64,000 bases of DNA, taken from the NCBI GenBank assembly GCA_902776835.1, contig CACYRK010000021.1:1-64000 (forward strand), given 5' to 3'. This document shows positions 50,095 through 58,701 of the stretch, piece after piece. Numbering within the stretch: position 1 is the stretch's first letter; every line of letters begins with the position of its first letter. The notes below the pieces were generated by a model. It had not been told where the DNA came from. It searched no databases and was given only the letters and a program-made list of their open reading frames with translations. This DNA comes from an uncultured Bacteroidales bacterium (GTDB lineage: Bacteria > Bacteroidota > Bacteroidia > Bacteroidales > Muribaculaceae). A program made the position numbers and the translations under genes.

Positions 50095-50315
50095 TTTGCC
50101 TGAAGTTTCGCCTGCACCATGGCAACGATGCTGTCAAGATTTTTGAGGTTTTTCGGTGTGGCGTCGACCACATCGAGGTCGATGCCGTATTCGCTCGAGA
50201 GCAACATCAGTATGGTGGTAACGCCCAGCGAGTCGAGTTCGGCAAACAAGAAATCAGAGTCGATATTTACCAGCGGAAGAGCCTCTTCCAATAATGACTT
50301 AATCTTCTCTTTCAT
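50091..50315 (-). CDS. Acyl carrier protein 1
   Basis: 74-aa carrier protein. The phosphopantetheine serine is in ELDSLGV (about 26-32). Helical pattern and acidic character fit the family. It overlaps the AMP-ligase gene by 4 bp and starts 2 bp after the MMPL gene stop. Confidence 0.88.
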   Translation of the reverse strand: MKEKIKSLLEEALPLVNIDSDFLFAELDSLGVTTILMLLSSEYGIDLDVVDATPKNLKNLDSIVAMVQAKLQAK

Positions 50316-50317
50316 AG

Positions 50318-53300
50318 TTACTTATTAATTATAATGATGTTATATTGTTCATAATCAAGCAGTTGGACCGACGTTGGCTCAACTAAATAGACCACTGCGC
50401 CACTGTGCCGAGCCACGAAGTCGCCAATCATCGCCTTGTCGCCCTCAACGGTAACGCCAGAGCGGCTCGACAGGCACTGCTGTGCCACGGCGGCCTTGTC
50501 GGCATCGCGTTCGACGGCCAGGATGTGCATCTCGGGGTTCAAGAGCGACATCAGCATCGCGCACTCGCCCCAGCCGCAATTCACAATCACGGCGGCGTCA
50601 GGACGATTGTCGGCATCGAGCCACTCGCCGTAGTTCCCGTAGCGCTTGAGGCGCTTTTTCACCTCGCGATATATTTCGATGCCGCGATAGCGGTAGTGGT
50701 CGAGGACATACTGGCGGAAATAAGCCGTCGACTCCTCGGCGCGTCGTCGCTGCTCGCTGCACTTGTGGAGCACAGCAGCGACGTCGGCATCGGCATCGAC
50801 GCGCTCGCCCACCTCGGCGGTCACACGACCGGCATAGAGGCACGCGCTGTGTGGAGGCATCACCATGTCGGTGCCATGCAGCACCAGTGGCAGCACGTCG
50901 GCCTGGGCGGCCGTTGCAACTTTCTTGGCAAAATCGTTGTTGCCGAGCACCGCCACGCTGCATCCTTGACGCATGAGTTCCACGAGCGTGCCGGTTTGCG
51001 CCTCGACGAATCGCAACCGCATCAGTTTCTTTGCCAACGCGCCACACAGCAACTTGCCATCATCGGCAATCACCAGTTTGCACGGCAACGCGCGCAGCAC
51101 GGCCAAATCGAGCGCACTGTTGTGGTCACAGGCCACCACGGCGGGCTTGTCAAAAGCCTCGCCACTGTCAGTCAACAAGTTGAAAGAAACACCATGGATG
51201 TGGCGCACACCGAAAAGTGCGGGTGCCAATCCACCCAAACCCCGCAGCAGCGGCATCAGCGTCACCGGGCGACGGCGTTCGCGGCCTCGCAGCGTCACCA
51301 GCCACTTGAAGATGAGCGGCGGGAACAAGTAGGCCATCAGCACCACTGAGAACATTCCCACGATGGTTACCTGCGCCAGCGAGTGCAACGCGGGATGCTT
51401 GGCAAAAATTAGGCTGCCGATGCCGATAAACATCAGCAGGGCCGACACGATGATGCTGCCCTTGTAGGAGGCCAGCATCTTGCGGCCATAGGCATACTCG
51501 TACTGGCAACCCTCGGTCATAAAGATGGTGTAGTCGTCGCCCTGACCGAAGATAAAGGTGGCCAAAATCACGTTCACCACATTGAACTGGATGCCGAGCA
51601 GCGACATTATGCCGAGAATCCACACCCAACTGATGGCCATCGGCAGGAACGACAACAGAGCCAACTCGATGCTGCCCAGCGAGAACCATAAGAAGAAGAA
51701 CACGATGAGCGCGCACGCCCAACCGATGTAGTTGAAGTCGTCGGAGAGATTGGTGGCAATCGACGAGTTCATGGTCGTGACGTCGAACACCATAGCCCCG
51801 GGCAGGTCGTGCTCAAGTTTCTGCTCCACATCACTTATTGTGCTTGCGTCGGCCACAGTCACGGCATCAATCACATGGCACAAGCCCGCCACGCTGTCGG
51901 TGACCATCTGGCGAGCGCACACTGTCGAGGTGACAGGCTCAAAGAATTGTATTGGCTGCGCATCGAAATGCGTATCAATCAGACTGTTGAAGTTGTCAAA
52001 CGAACCATTGGCAAAGCCCTGCATCGCGGCATTGGCAGCCACTTGCTGCTTGAGTTGCGCCCCATATTTTGCCACGAAGTCGTTCCATCGGTCAAGGCGC
52101 TGCCGCTGCTCGTCGCCAGTGACAACGAGCGAACCGACTGACGAGAAGTTGCCGACTGTGCCACTGCGTTGCATCTGCTCAAGTGCCGGCCGCCCGGCGG
52201 CACTCTTGGCGAGCGCCCCCTCGAGCGTTGTGTCGCTGGCGACCATATAGACGGTAGCCACAGCCGAGTCCTGCTCGGCAATTCGCTGGAAATAAGCCAT
52301 ATCGTCGCGCTGCTGCGCAGTCATATAGTTGATGTGGCTCATATTGGCATCGAACGATGTGTTGAGGCTGAAATAAGCGAAAACTATTGTCAAGACTACC
52401 ACGGCGATGGTGAGCCAGCGATGATTCTCGAGCGAGAGGTCGCTCACGGTGTCGAGCAGAGGCAGGCGGGCATTTGTGGTGCGTCGCGCGGTGAGATGCG
52501 GCAAATATATGAGCACAAACACGATGGTGCCCACCAGCAGCAGGGCGGCAAAAGCGCCAAGGTCGCGCAACGCCACCGACCGTAGCGGCACGAGCGCCAG
52601 GAAAGCACCCACCGTAGTGACATTGCCCACCACCAGCGGCATGACGATTTCCTTGAGAGCCGACTTGACGTCGGCAGTGTGTCTCAAGTGCGCAATCAGA
52701 TGGAGCGGATAGTTTACGGCTATACCCACTATTACCGACGAAATACCGATTACTATCACCGACAGTTCGTTGTGGAACACCGTCAGCAGTCCCATGGCGA
52801 AAAGCCATCCCCACGCTATCGACACGGCAATGAGCAGCAAGTTGCGCACGTTGCGGAACACCCAGAACAGCAAAGCCAGGATGAGCGTCACCGCCACCAG
52901 CAGCGAGAGCAGGCTGTCGTGCTTGATTTGCGATGAGTTGGCCACAGCAATCACCGGGCCACCGACAAAGCGCACGTCGACTTGCGGATGTGCCGCCATC
53001 GTTTCGGCGGCCACCTGCTCGAGCAACGTCAGCAGTTGCGCGTTATGCTCAGTCTCGCTGGCGCCGTAGGGCGACGTCATGGTGGCAAAGGCGCGCGTCA
53101 TGTCGTCGCTGAAGAAATATCCGTCGTAAAGTTCATAATTGACTGCCGGCTGCGAGCCTTGCAGTCGTGCCACCGCCGGCGTGAACAGGTTGAGCGGGTC
53201 GCGCTGCATGTTTTCGGCGAGCAGCCCCGACACGGGGAACAGGAGCATCTGCTTGTCGGCCTCGAGTTGCTCGGCAATGTAGTTGCCGTCGCTGAGCAGG

Positions 53301-53737
53301 CTGTCGAAGCGTGCGTAGTCGGCCTCGGTGAGGAAGTAAGGGATGTTGGAGTAGACAAATTCGGCCACCTGGGCAAACTGCTCAGTGTCGATTTGTGTGG
53401 TCAAAGACGAGGCCATCCCCGCCGTGTCGCGCTCGCTCAAGCGCTGCTCAAAGTGGCTGATGGCAGCCACGACGGTATCGGGCAAGGCGTTGGTCGAGTC
53501 GCCGCATTCAAAGATTGCTATCACACGGTCGGCACCCGAATAGTCCTGATAGACCTTCATTGCCTGCTGATACTTGTTGTTCAGCGGCAGGAAGTCGGAG
53601 ATGTCCTCTTTGTAACTTTGTCGCATCACCAGCAACGCCAACGCCACGGTGAGCACAAGCAGCGACACCAGCATGAGCATGCGGTGCTGGCGCAGATAGT
53701 CAAATATGGCGATAATGGCCTTGGTCATGGCATGCAA
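50318..53737 (-). CDS. MMPL-family exporter fused to acyltransferase-like and Rossmann domains
   Basis: 1139-aa multi-domain protein. Residues 1-810 are an RND/MMPL lipid exporter, with a first helix at about 18-40, a large periplasmic loop, two helix bundles, and the duplicated second half (FGQGDDYTIFMTEG). Residues about 830-1000 resemble a PlsC acyltransferase with HNSALD (H-x4-D, about 871-876), but the usual PEGTR box is replaced by LGNND, so activity is doubtful. Residues about 1045-1139 look like a SAM-type Rossmann half (VIVNCGWGECAML, then AVERD). It is placed between the acyltransferase and ACP genes without gaps, so it probably exports the product. Confidence 0.85.
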   Translation of the reverse strand: MHAMTKAIIAIFDYLRQHRMLMLVSLLVLTVALALLVMRQSYKEDISDFLPLNNKYQQAMKVYQDYSGADRVIAIFECGDSTNALPDTVVAAISHFEQRLSERDTAGMASSLTTQIDTEQFAQVAEFVYSNIPYFLTEADYARFDSLLSDGNYIAEQLEADKQMLLFPVSGLLAENMQRDPLNLFTPAVARLQGSQPAVNYELYDGYFFSDDMTRAFATMTSPYGASETEHNAQLLTLLEQVAAETMAAHPQVDVRFVGGPVIAVANSSQIKHDSLLSLLVAVTLILALLFWVFRNVRNLLLIAVSIAWGWLFAMGLLTVFHNELSVIVIGISSVIVGIAVNYPLHLIAHLRHTADVKSALKEIVMPLVVGNVTTVGAFLALVPLRSVALRDLGAFAALLLVGTIVFVLIYLPHLTARRTTNARLPLLDTVSDLSLENHRWLTIAVVVLTIVFAYFSLNTSFDANMSHINYMTAQQRDDMAYFQRIAEQDSAVATVYMVASDTTLEGALAKSAAGRPALEQMQRSGTVGNFSSVGSLVVTGDEQRQRLDRWNDFVAKYGAQLKQQVAANAAMQGFANGSFDNFNSLIDTHFDAQPIQFFEPVTSTVCARQMVTDSVAGLCHVIDAVTVADASTISDVEQKLEHDLPGAMVFDVTTMNSSIATNLSDDFNYIGWACALIVFFFLWFSLGSIELALLSFLPMAISWVWILGIMSLLGIQFNVVNVILATFIFGQGDDYTIFMTEGCQYEYAYGRKMLASYKGSIIVSALLMFIGIGSLIFAKHPALHSLAQVTIVGMFSVVLMAYLFPPLIFKWLVTLRGRERRRPVTLMPLLRGLGGLAPALFGVRHIHGVSFNLLTDSGEAFDKPAVVACDHNSALDLAVLRALPCKLVIADDGKLLCGALAKKLMRLRFVEAQTGTLVELMRQGCSVAVLGNNDFAKKVATAAQADVLPLVLHGTDMVMPPHSACLYAGRVTAEVGERVDADADVAAVLHKCSEQRRRAEESTAYFRQYVLDHYRYRGIEIYREVKKRLKRYGNYGEWLDADNRPDAAVIVNCGWGECAMLMSLLNPEMHILAVERDADKAAVAQQCLSSRSGVTVEGDKAMIGDFVARHSGAVVYLVEPTSVQLLDYEQYNIIIINK

Positions 53738-54859
53738 TTACTTGTTGTCGACAGGATTAGCGTAAATTCCCAAGAAAATCTCCTTCAACTGCTCGAGGTC
53801 AAACGAATCATAGCGGTTCAGGCACTCCATGTGGGCGACGAAGGCATCGAACTGCTCGTCGGTGTACATGGCCCGATACTTTTGATTGCCGAAGAGGATG
53901 TCGTGGGCAATGTAGTTGTTGGGATAGAGGCGATAAGCGGTGTTGATGCGTGAGTCGATCAGGCGCGCCACAGCACGGTGATACTCCACGTTGGTGAGCC
54001 CCTCGAACGCCATGAGTTCCGAGAGCGAGATGGGCTCGCACAGTTCCATGTGCACCCTACCCTTGTAATGCGTGATGCCCGAGAGGATGCTGTTGAGGTC
54101 CTCGCCCGGCTTTTTCACATAGCGCATAAACTGCGACTCATATAGTTCCAGAGTCTTCAGCACGTCGCACGACTCCCACTCGTAGGACACCGAGATGGGC
54201 ACGATGTGGAGGTCGGCAATGGCCTTGATTTTGTCGTGTTGCTCGCTCAGGCAGAACATCTTGATGATTCCCTGGTCGGTGGCATCGTTGCCGTCTTTGG
54301 TGCGACCGTTGCGCTGGGCAATCCACACCGACTCATGGTTGACCGTGATGGCCTCGCGAATGTATTGCGACAGGTGCAGCGAACCGCGATAAAACTCACG
54401 AATACCGCCGCCGGGGCGCGCCACCTTGAACATCTTGTTCGACTTTCCGAGGTCGACCACCAGCGGATGGGTCATCAGGTTTGCGCCAAAGGTGATTTGC
54501 GTAGTCTCGAAACCTTTACTCACAAGGAAGTATTGCAACAGGCTGGAATCGAGCATGATATCGCGATGATTCGACACGTAGAGGTAAGGCTTGTCCTTGC
54601 TCAGGCGCTCGATGCCCGAGCACGTGAAGGTGTCGATTGACCGCGCAATCACCTGCTCATTGACCTTGTACATGGTGTCGTGCTGAAACTCGCGTATCGT
54701 TTTGAACGAGGTCACACGCTTCACCACGTCGGCCAGCGAAAGTTCGGGATAGACCCATGAGGCAATCATGGGGAACGCCTCATGAGCGACGATGCGCGGA
54801 ATGGCCTCGCGAAACTCAGCATCGGTGTAGGGACGAATGTCGTCGAAGTTGCTATTCAT
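53738..54859 (-). CDS. 1-acyl-glycerol-phosphate acyltransferase-like protein
   Basis: PlsC-related acyltransferase with SNHRDIMLDSSLL (about 110-122, NHx4D) and the second box near RNGRTKDGND. I chose ATG 54859 (MNSNFDDIRPYTDAEF); the frame is open farther up but that part overlaps the esterase gene and has no family match. Product 373 aa. It overlaps the esterase gene by 8 bp and abuts the MMPL gene, so it fits a role in attaching the acyl chain to a lipid carrier. Confidence 0.85.
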   Translation of the reverse strand: MNSNFDDIRPYTDAEFREAIPRIVAHEAFPMIASWVYPELSLADVVKRVTSFKTIREFQHDTMYKVNEQVIARSIDTFTCSGIERLSKDKPYLYVSNHRDIMLDSSLLQYFLVSKGFETTQITFGANLMTHPLVVDLGKSNKMFKVARPGGGIREFYRGSLHLSQYIREAITVNHESVWIAQRNGRTKDGNDATDQGIIKMFCLSEQHDKIKAIADLHIVPISVSYEWESCDVLKTLELYESQFMRYVKKPGEDLNSILSGITHYKGRVHMELCEPISLSELMAFEGLTNVEYHRAVARLIDSRINTAYRLYPNNYIAHDILFGNQKYRAMYTDEQFDAFVAHMECLNRYDSFDLEQLKEIFLGIYANPVDNK

Positions 54860-55703
54860 TATTATAAATTTGTTTAATCCAGTTGATAAAAGCCGCTTTC
54901 CACTGCCGGCACTCACTGGTGCCCTTGGTGTCGCTGGCGCCGAATCCATGGCCGCCGGTGGCATATTGAATGTAGACGTGGCCCACACCTTGCGCGGTAA
55001 GTGCCGAGTCGAGCAGCACCGAGTTGCGATAGTCGACCACCGGGTCGTCCTTGCAGTTGACCAGGAACACCGGTGGGCAGTCGCGTGGCACGTGGCGCTC
55101 GAGCGACAAGAGGTCGCGCAAGGCCTCATCACCAGCCCGCGAGTCGCCTAACAATCCGCGCCGCGAACGCTTGTGCACACACTCGTGGGTCATAGTCACC
55201 ACTGGATACACCGGGACGACAAAGGCTGGGCGCTGGTCGGGCTGAAACAGTTCGGCCGCCGACATCACAAGGTGCCCTCCGGCCGAAAATCCCATCGCAC
55301 CCACGGCGGTGCTGTCGATGCCGTACTCTGCCGCATGGCGTCGCACATAGCGCAGTGCCTGCAGCAAATCGTCCTGAGGATCGGGATAACGGTTGCCGTG
55401 CCACAACAGGCGATAATGTGTGACGAAGGCCATTGGACCCGCCGTGCGATACTTCAGCACGAACGCCGAGATGCCGTTGCTCAGCAGCCAGCGCGCCACA
55501 TCGTGGCCCTCGACATTGATATCGTGCCAGAAATAACTGCCGCCGGGACACACAATCACCGCCATATTGCCCTCGCCTGGAGCCACATAGGGCGTGAGTT
55601 CCACGGCGGTGTGATTAGGCACACCCTCCCAGATGTTGACGGCGGCGCGAGCGCTGAGCACCGTCAAGCAAATCAGCAATATGTGGGTTAACGCTCGGCG
55701 CAT
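54852..55703 (-). CDS. Exported alpha/beta hydrolase (esterase)
   Basis: Secreted hydrolase of the BD-FAE/acetyl-esterase type. Signal peptide MRRALTHILLICLTVLSARA, oxyanion region VIVCPGGSYFWHD (about 49-61), nucleophile GFSAGGH (about 132-138), acid in NCKDDPVV, and His in GGHGFG. I chose ATG 55703, which gives the signal peptide; the upstream open frame overlaps the oxidoreductase gene. Product 283 aa. An envelope esterase within a lipid operon may trim or transfer an acyl group; the substrate is unknown. Confidence 0.85.
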   Translation of the reverse strand: MRRALTHILLICLTVLSARAAVNIWEGVPNHTAVELTPYVAPGEGNMAVIVCPGGSYFWHDINVEGHDVARWLLSNGISAFVLKYRTAGPMAFVTHYRLLWHGNRYPDPQDDLLQALRYVRRHAAEYGIDSTAVGAMGFSAGGHLVMSAAELFQPDQRPAFVVPVYPVVTMTHECVHKRSRRGLLGDSRAGDEALRDLLSLERHVPRDCPPVFLVNCKDDPVVDYRNSVLLDSALTAQGVGHVYIQYATGGHGFGASDTKGTSECRQWKAAFINWIKQIYNNE

Positions 55704-57196
55704 GAGTTGATTTTGTTTATTACGAAATTGCGGCCCAGGAGTGCCTCGGCGGTCTTTATAGCCGTCAGCGGCACGCCACAAAAGCCGTGCAGATTGTTGT
55801 TTTGCCCGGTGAGCAGCAAATTCTTGATTTTTGTGACGATAGGCACCTGCGAGAGTGCCATGTTTCGGCAGTCTTTGCTGAAACCGCTTATGCTGCCTTC
55901 TTTCACGCCGTAGAAGTCGCGTATAGTTAGCGGCGAGGCGGTAATCATCTTGTCGATGCATCGCTCGAATCCTGGATGCATCTCGTCGATGCGCGCGAGC
56001 AGTCGCTGTGCCATCTCACGCTTCCATGCCAAGTAGTCGTCGCCACGACGGCCTGTGGTGGTGTTTTCCCAGCGACGCACCATGTCGAATGGCATGGGTG
56101 CCGTAAGCAATACCTTGCTGGCATATTGGCCTTGACGCGCGTCGGGCGGTGTCATGAACAGGAAACCTAAGGGCCACGGCTTGTCGGCACGCTCAAACTG
56201 CCAAATGTCGTCGTAGCGGCCCATGTAGTACTCCGAGCGGTTGATATACGGGAAGGTGCCGGGTTTCAACTTGATGTAAAGCGAGAAAGCCGAGTAGGCA
56301 TTGGGGATGCTGTCGAGTCGGCTGCGATAAGCCTTAGGCAAGGCTTTCTCGTCCATGATGCGCATCAAAGCACAGGGGTGTATGGCCGAGATGTAGTGCT
56401 GGGCGGTGTATCGCGCCCCGCTGGCGGTGTCGACGTGGTCAATCATGCGGTCGTTGACCTCGACCCAGGTCGCCGCGTCGCCGGCAATCACCTGCCCGCC
56501 GTTGTCACGTATCACGTCGGCAAGCGTAAGCGCAAAGCGGCCAGTGCCGTCGACAAAGCGACTGGTGCCACAGATATATAACACACTGATAATGGCGTGG
56601 ATATAAGCCGGCGTACAGTTCTCGCGCCCACCGTACAACGGGTTCATGTAGGCGATAATGCTGCGCAACTTCGGGTCGCCGATAAACGTGGCGATATAAT
56701 CGTTGGCTGCCATGAGGAAGTTGGGCACATCGGGCATGATGCTAATTACCGACTCGGGACGCAGATTGAAAGCGTCGACCTTCTCGGTGAGGCTGAAAAT
56801 CGCATCCACATATCGCTGCAGGTTTTCCCGCTCATGCGGGAAATGCTGCGCCAGGGAGTCGACAAAGCCCTGCCGCCCCTTGGCAATGGCGTAATGCTTC
56901 TTGTCCTCGGCAAAGTAGAGCAAGTCGGAGCAATCGTCGTCGACGTCGCGCAGCATCATCTTGTCGAGCACACCCAGATAGTTGCATATGCGGCGTATGT
57001 TGCCACCGGGCTGCATACCACCCACCACGTGCATCCCGGTGTCGAAGGTCTCGCCAAAGCGCGTGAACGACTGCAGGCCGCCGCCAATGTTGGCGTTCTT
57101 CTCCAGCACGGTCACCTGAAAGTCCTCCTTGGCCAGGATGGCGCCAGTGAAGAGCCCTCCCAATCCTCCTCCTATTATTACGACGGTTGGTTTCAT
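55688..57196 (-). CDS. CrtI-like NAD(P)/FAD-dependent oxidoreductase 2
   Basis: Flavoprotein of the phytoene-desaturase/isomerase fold. The FAD-binding motif is GGGLGGLFTGAILAKEDF (about 8-25) followed by EKNANIGGGLQSF; the C-terminal motif GQNNNLHGFCGVPLTAIK closes the FAD site. Length 502 aa. It is about equal in length to the adjacent paralogue (57193-58701), which it overlaps by 4 bp. No carotenoid genes are nearby, so a redox step on a polyene or acyl chain is more likely. Confidence 0.87.
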   Translation of the reverse strand: MKPTVVIIGGGLGGLFTGAILAKEDFQVTVLEKNANIGGGLQSFTRFGETFDTGMHVVGGMQPGGNIRRICNYLGVLDKMMLRDVDDDCSDLLYFAEDKKHYAIAKGRQGFVDSLAQHFPHERENLQRYVDAIFSLTEKVDAFNLRPESVISIMPDVPNFLMAANDYIATFIGDPKLRSIIAYMNPLYGGRENCTPAYIHAIISVLYICGTSRFVDGTGRFALTLADVIRDNGGQVIAGDAATWVEVNDRMIDHVDTASGARYTAQHYISAIHPCALMRIMDEKALPKAYRSRLDSIPNAYSAFSLYIKLKPGTFPYINRSEYYMGRYDDIWQFERADKPWPLGFLFMTPPDARQGQYASKVLLTAPMPFDMVRRWENTTTGRRGDDYLAWKREMAQRLLARIDEMHPGFERCIDKMITASPLTIRDFYGVKEGSISGFSKDCRNMALSQVPIVTKIKNLLLTGQNNNLHGFCGVPLTAIKTAEALLGRNFVINKINSCAER

Positions 57197-58701
57197 TGGC
57201 TGGCCTCGACAATTTGGTTATAAATCCTGCTTGCGGTGAGAAACTCGCTACAGGTTACTATTGTACCCACGAGCACGCCGAGCATGCCATGCGAATTGAT
57301 GTTCTGCCCAGTTTGTAACACGTTAGGGATGCGGGTGCGGTGCGGCACACGCGCCACGGCACCAAGTTCGACATCCTTTGCCACGCCGTACATCGAGCCG
57401 TCCTGCGTGCCAGTGTAGTCGCGGTAAGTGAGCGGCGTCGAGGTGTAGTAGTGCTTCACGCTGTCGCGCAGCCCTGGGAAGTGCTTCTCGAGCGAGTCGA
57501 GCAACACCTCGGCCTTTTGGCGCTTGAACGCCTCGTAATCATCGCCACGACGCCCTACCGTAGTGCCGGCCCAGCGCTCCACATCGCTCATTTGCATATA
57601 TGACAATATCACGCCGGTGTGGGCAAACTGCTGCTGTGGCATGTCGCAGAAATGCATATACAGGAAACCCTTGGGCCATGTGAGTTCATCGTATTTCTCG
57701 CAGTCCCACGGCGTGCCGTAATTGTAGCCGTAGTAATTGCTGTTCATATAAGGCACGGTGCCGGGCTTGAACTCCAAGTACACCGAGAAGCCACCCACCG
57801 TTTGCGCCATGCCATTGATTCGTTGCCTGAACGCGGGACGAATGAGTTTGCTGTCGATGAGTTCGAGCGTTCGCATCGGGTGGGCGTCGGAAATCACATA
57901 ATCAGCATCGATGAGGCGCTCGCCATTGACTTCGACTGCCGTGGCGTGCGTGTCGTCGCACACGATGCGTGTGACCTTGTGGCCCGTGAGCACCTGCCCG
58001 CCATACCGCTCAATGACACGCTTCAGGGCAAAAGCCGCGTTGTCGCTGCCGCCAGTTATCCTGTAAGCGCTCTGGTTGTAGAAGTCCATGATGAAAGCAT
58101 GGGTCGAGAACGGCGTCTTGTGCTTCTCGGCGGCATATAGCGGCAAGTTTCCCACCAGCACCCGCGCCAATAGTGGGTCGGTGATGATTTCGTCAATCAC
58201 CTCGTCGATTGGCCGCAACTGATACTCGGTGTTGAGCACGGCATCGCTCTCGGCACTCTTGAGCGAGTGCAGCGACGAGGCGTTGGCCACCTCCTCCACC
58301 AGGCTGAAGTAGCGCGCCAGGTTGTCGCGCTGTTGCGGGAAGAACTGCGCCAGACGGTCGATGAACGCGTCGCGGCCGTTGGCAAAGGGGAATCGCTCAC
58401 CCTCGAGGGCGATGATGTCGTAGCCATTGGGGTCGAGTTGCGAGAGCGTAATCTCGTCACGAATTTCGAGGTAACGCATCAGTCGGTCGAGCGTCTGTCC
58501 TTGAGCGGCACTGCCAATGAAGTGCATCCCGGTCTCGAACTTTGCCCCGCGCCGCATGAAGCACTGCAAGCAGCCACCGAGTTGCGTTCCCTGCTCGAGC
58601 ACAGTGACCTGATAGCCGTTTTTCGCCAAAACCACTCCGCACGACAGGCCACCCAAGCCACTGCCAATTATCACTACTCGCTTGCTACACATCTTGCTCA
58701 A
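57193..58701 (-). CDS. CrtI-like NAD(P)/FAD-dependent oxidoreductase 1
   Basis: Paralogue of the next gene, with FAD motif GSGLGGLSCGVVLAKNGY (about 12-29), EQGTQLGGCLQCF, and the C-terminal GQNINSHGMLGVLVG. The protein has 502 aa. Two such enzymes in tandem suggest a heterodimer or two successive desaturations or isomerisations. It overlaps the glycosyltransferase gene by 17 bp. Confidence 0.87.
   Translation of the reverse strand: MSKMCSKRVVIIGSGLGGLSCGVVLAKNGYQVTVLEQGTQLGGCLQCFMRRGAKFETGMHFIGSAAQGQTLDRLMRYLEIRDEITLSQLDPNGYDIIALEGERFPFANGRDAFIDRLAQFFPQQRDNLARYFSLVEEVANASSLHSLKSAESDAVLNTEYQLRPIDEVIDEIITDPLLARVLVGNLPLYAAEKHKTPFSTHAFIMDFYNQSAYRITGGSDNAAFALKRVIERYGGQVLTGHKVTRIVCDDTHATAVEVNGERLIDADYVISDAHPMRTLELIDSKLIRPAFRQRINGMAQTVGGFSVYLEFKPGTVPYMNSNYYGYNYGTPWDCEKYDELTWPKGFLYMHFCDMPQQQFAHTGVILSYMQMSDVERWAGTTVGRRGDDYEAFKRQKAEVLLDSLEKHFPGLRDSVKHYYTSTPLTYRDYTGTQDGSMYGVAKDVELGAVARVPHRTRIPNVLQTGQNINSHGMLGVLVGTIVTCSEFLTASRIYNQIVEASQ

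Noticed and set aside
48772-50315. Nonribosomal peptide synthetase system
   Set aside because: The AMP-ligase and carrier protein are separate small proteins and no condensation domain is present; polyene-type context fits better.
54860-55132. N-terminal extension of the acyltransferase gene
   Set aside because: The 91 extra codons overlap the esterase gene and have shadow-like Arg/Ser/Thr-rich composition; the ATG at 54859 begins the conserved protein.
55688-58701. Carotenoid biosynthesis locus
   Set aside because: No phytoene synthase, cyclase or isoprenoid gene accompanies the CrtI-like enzymes; neighbours are acyl-carrier and lipid genes.
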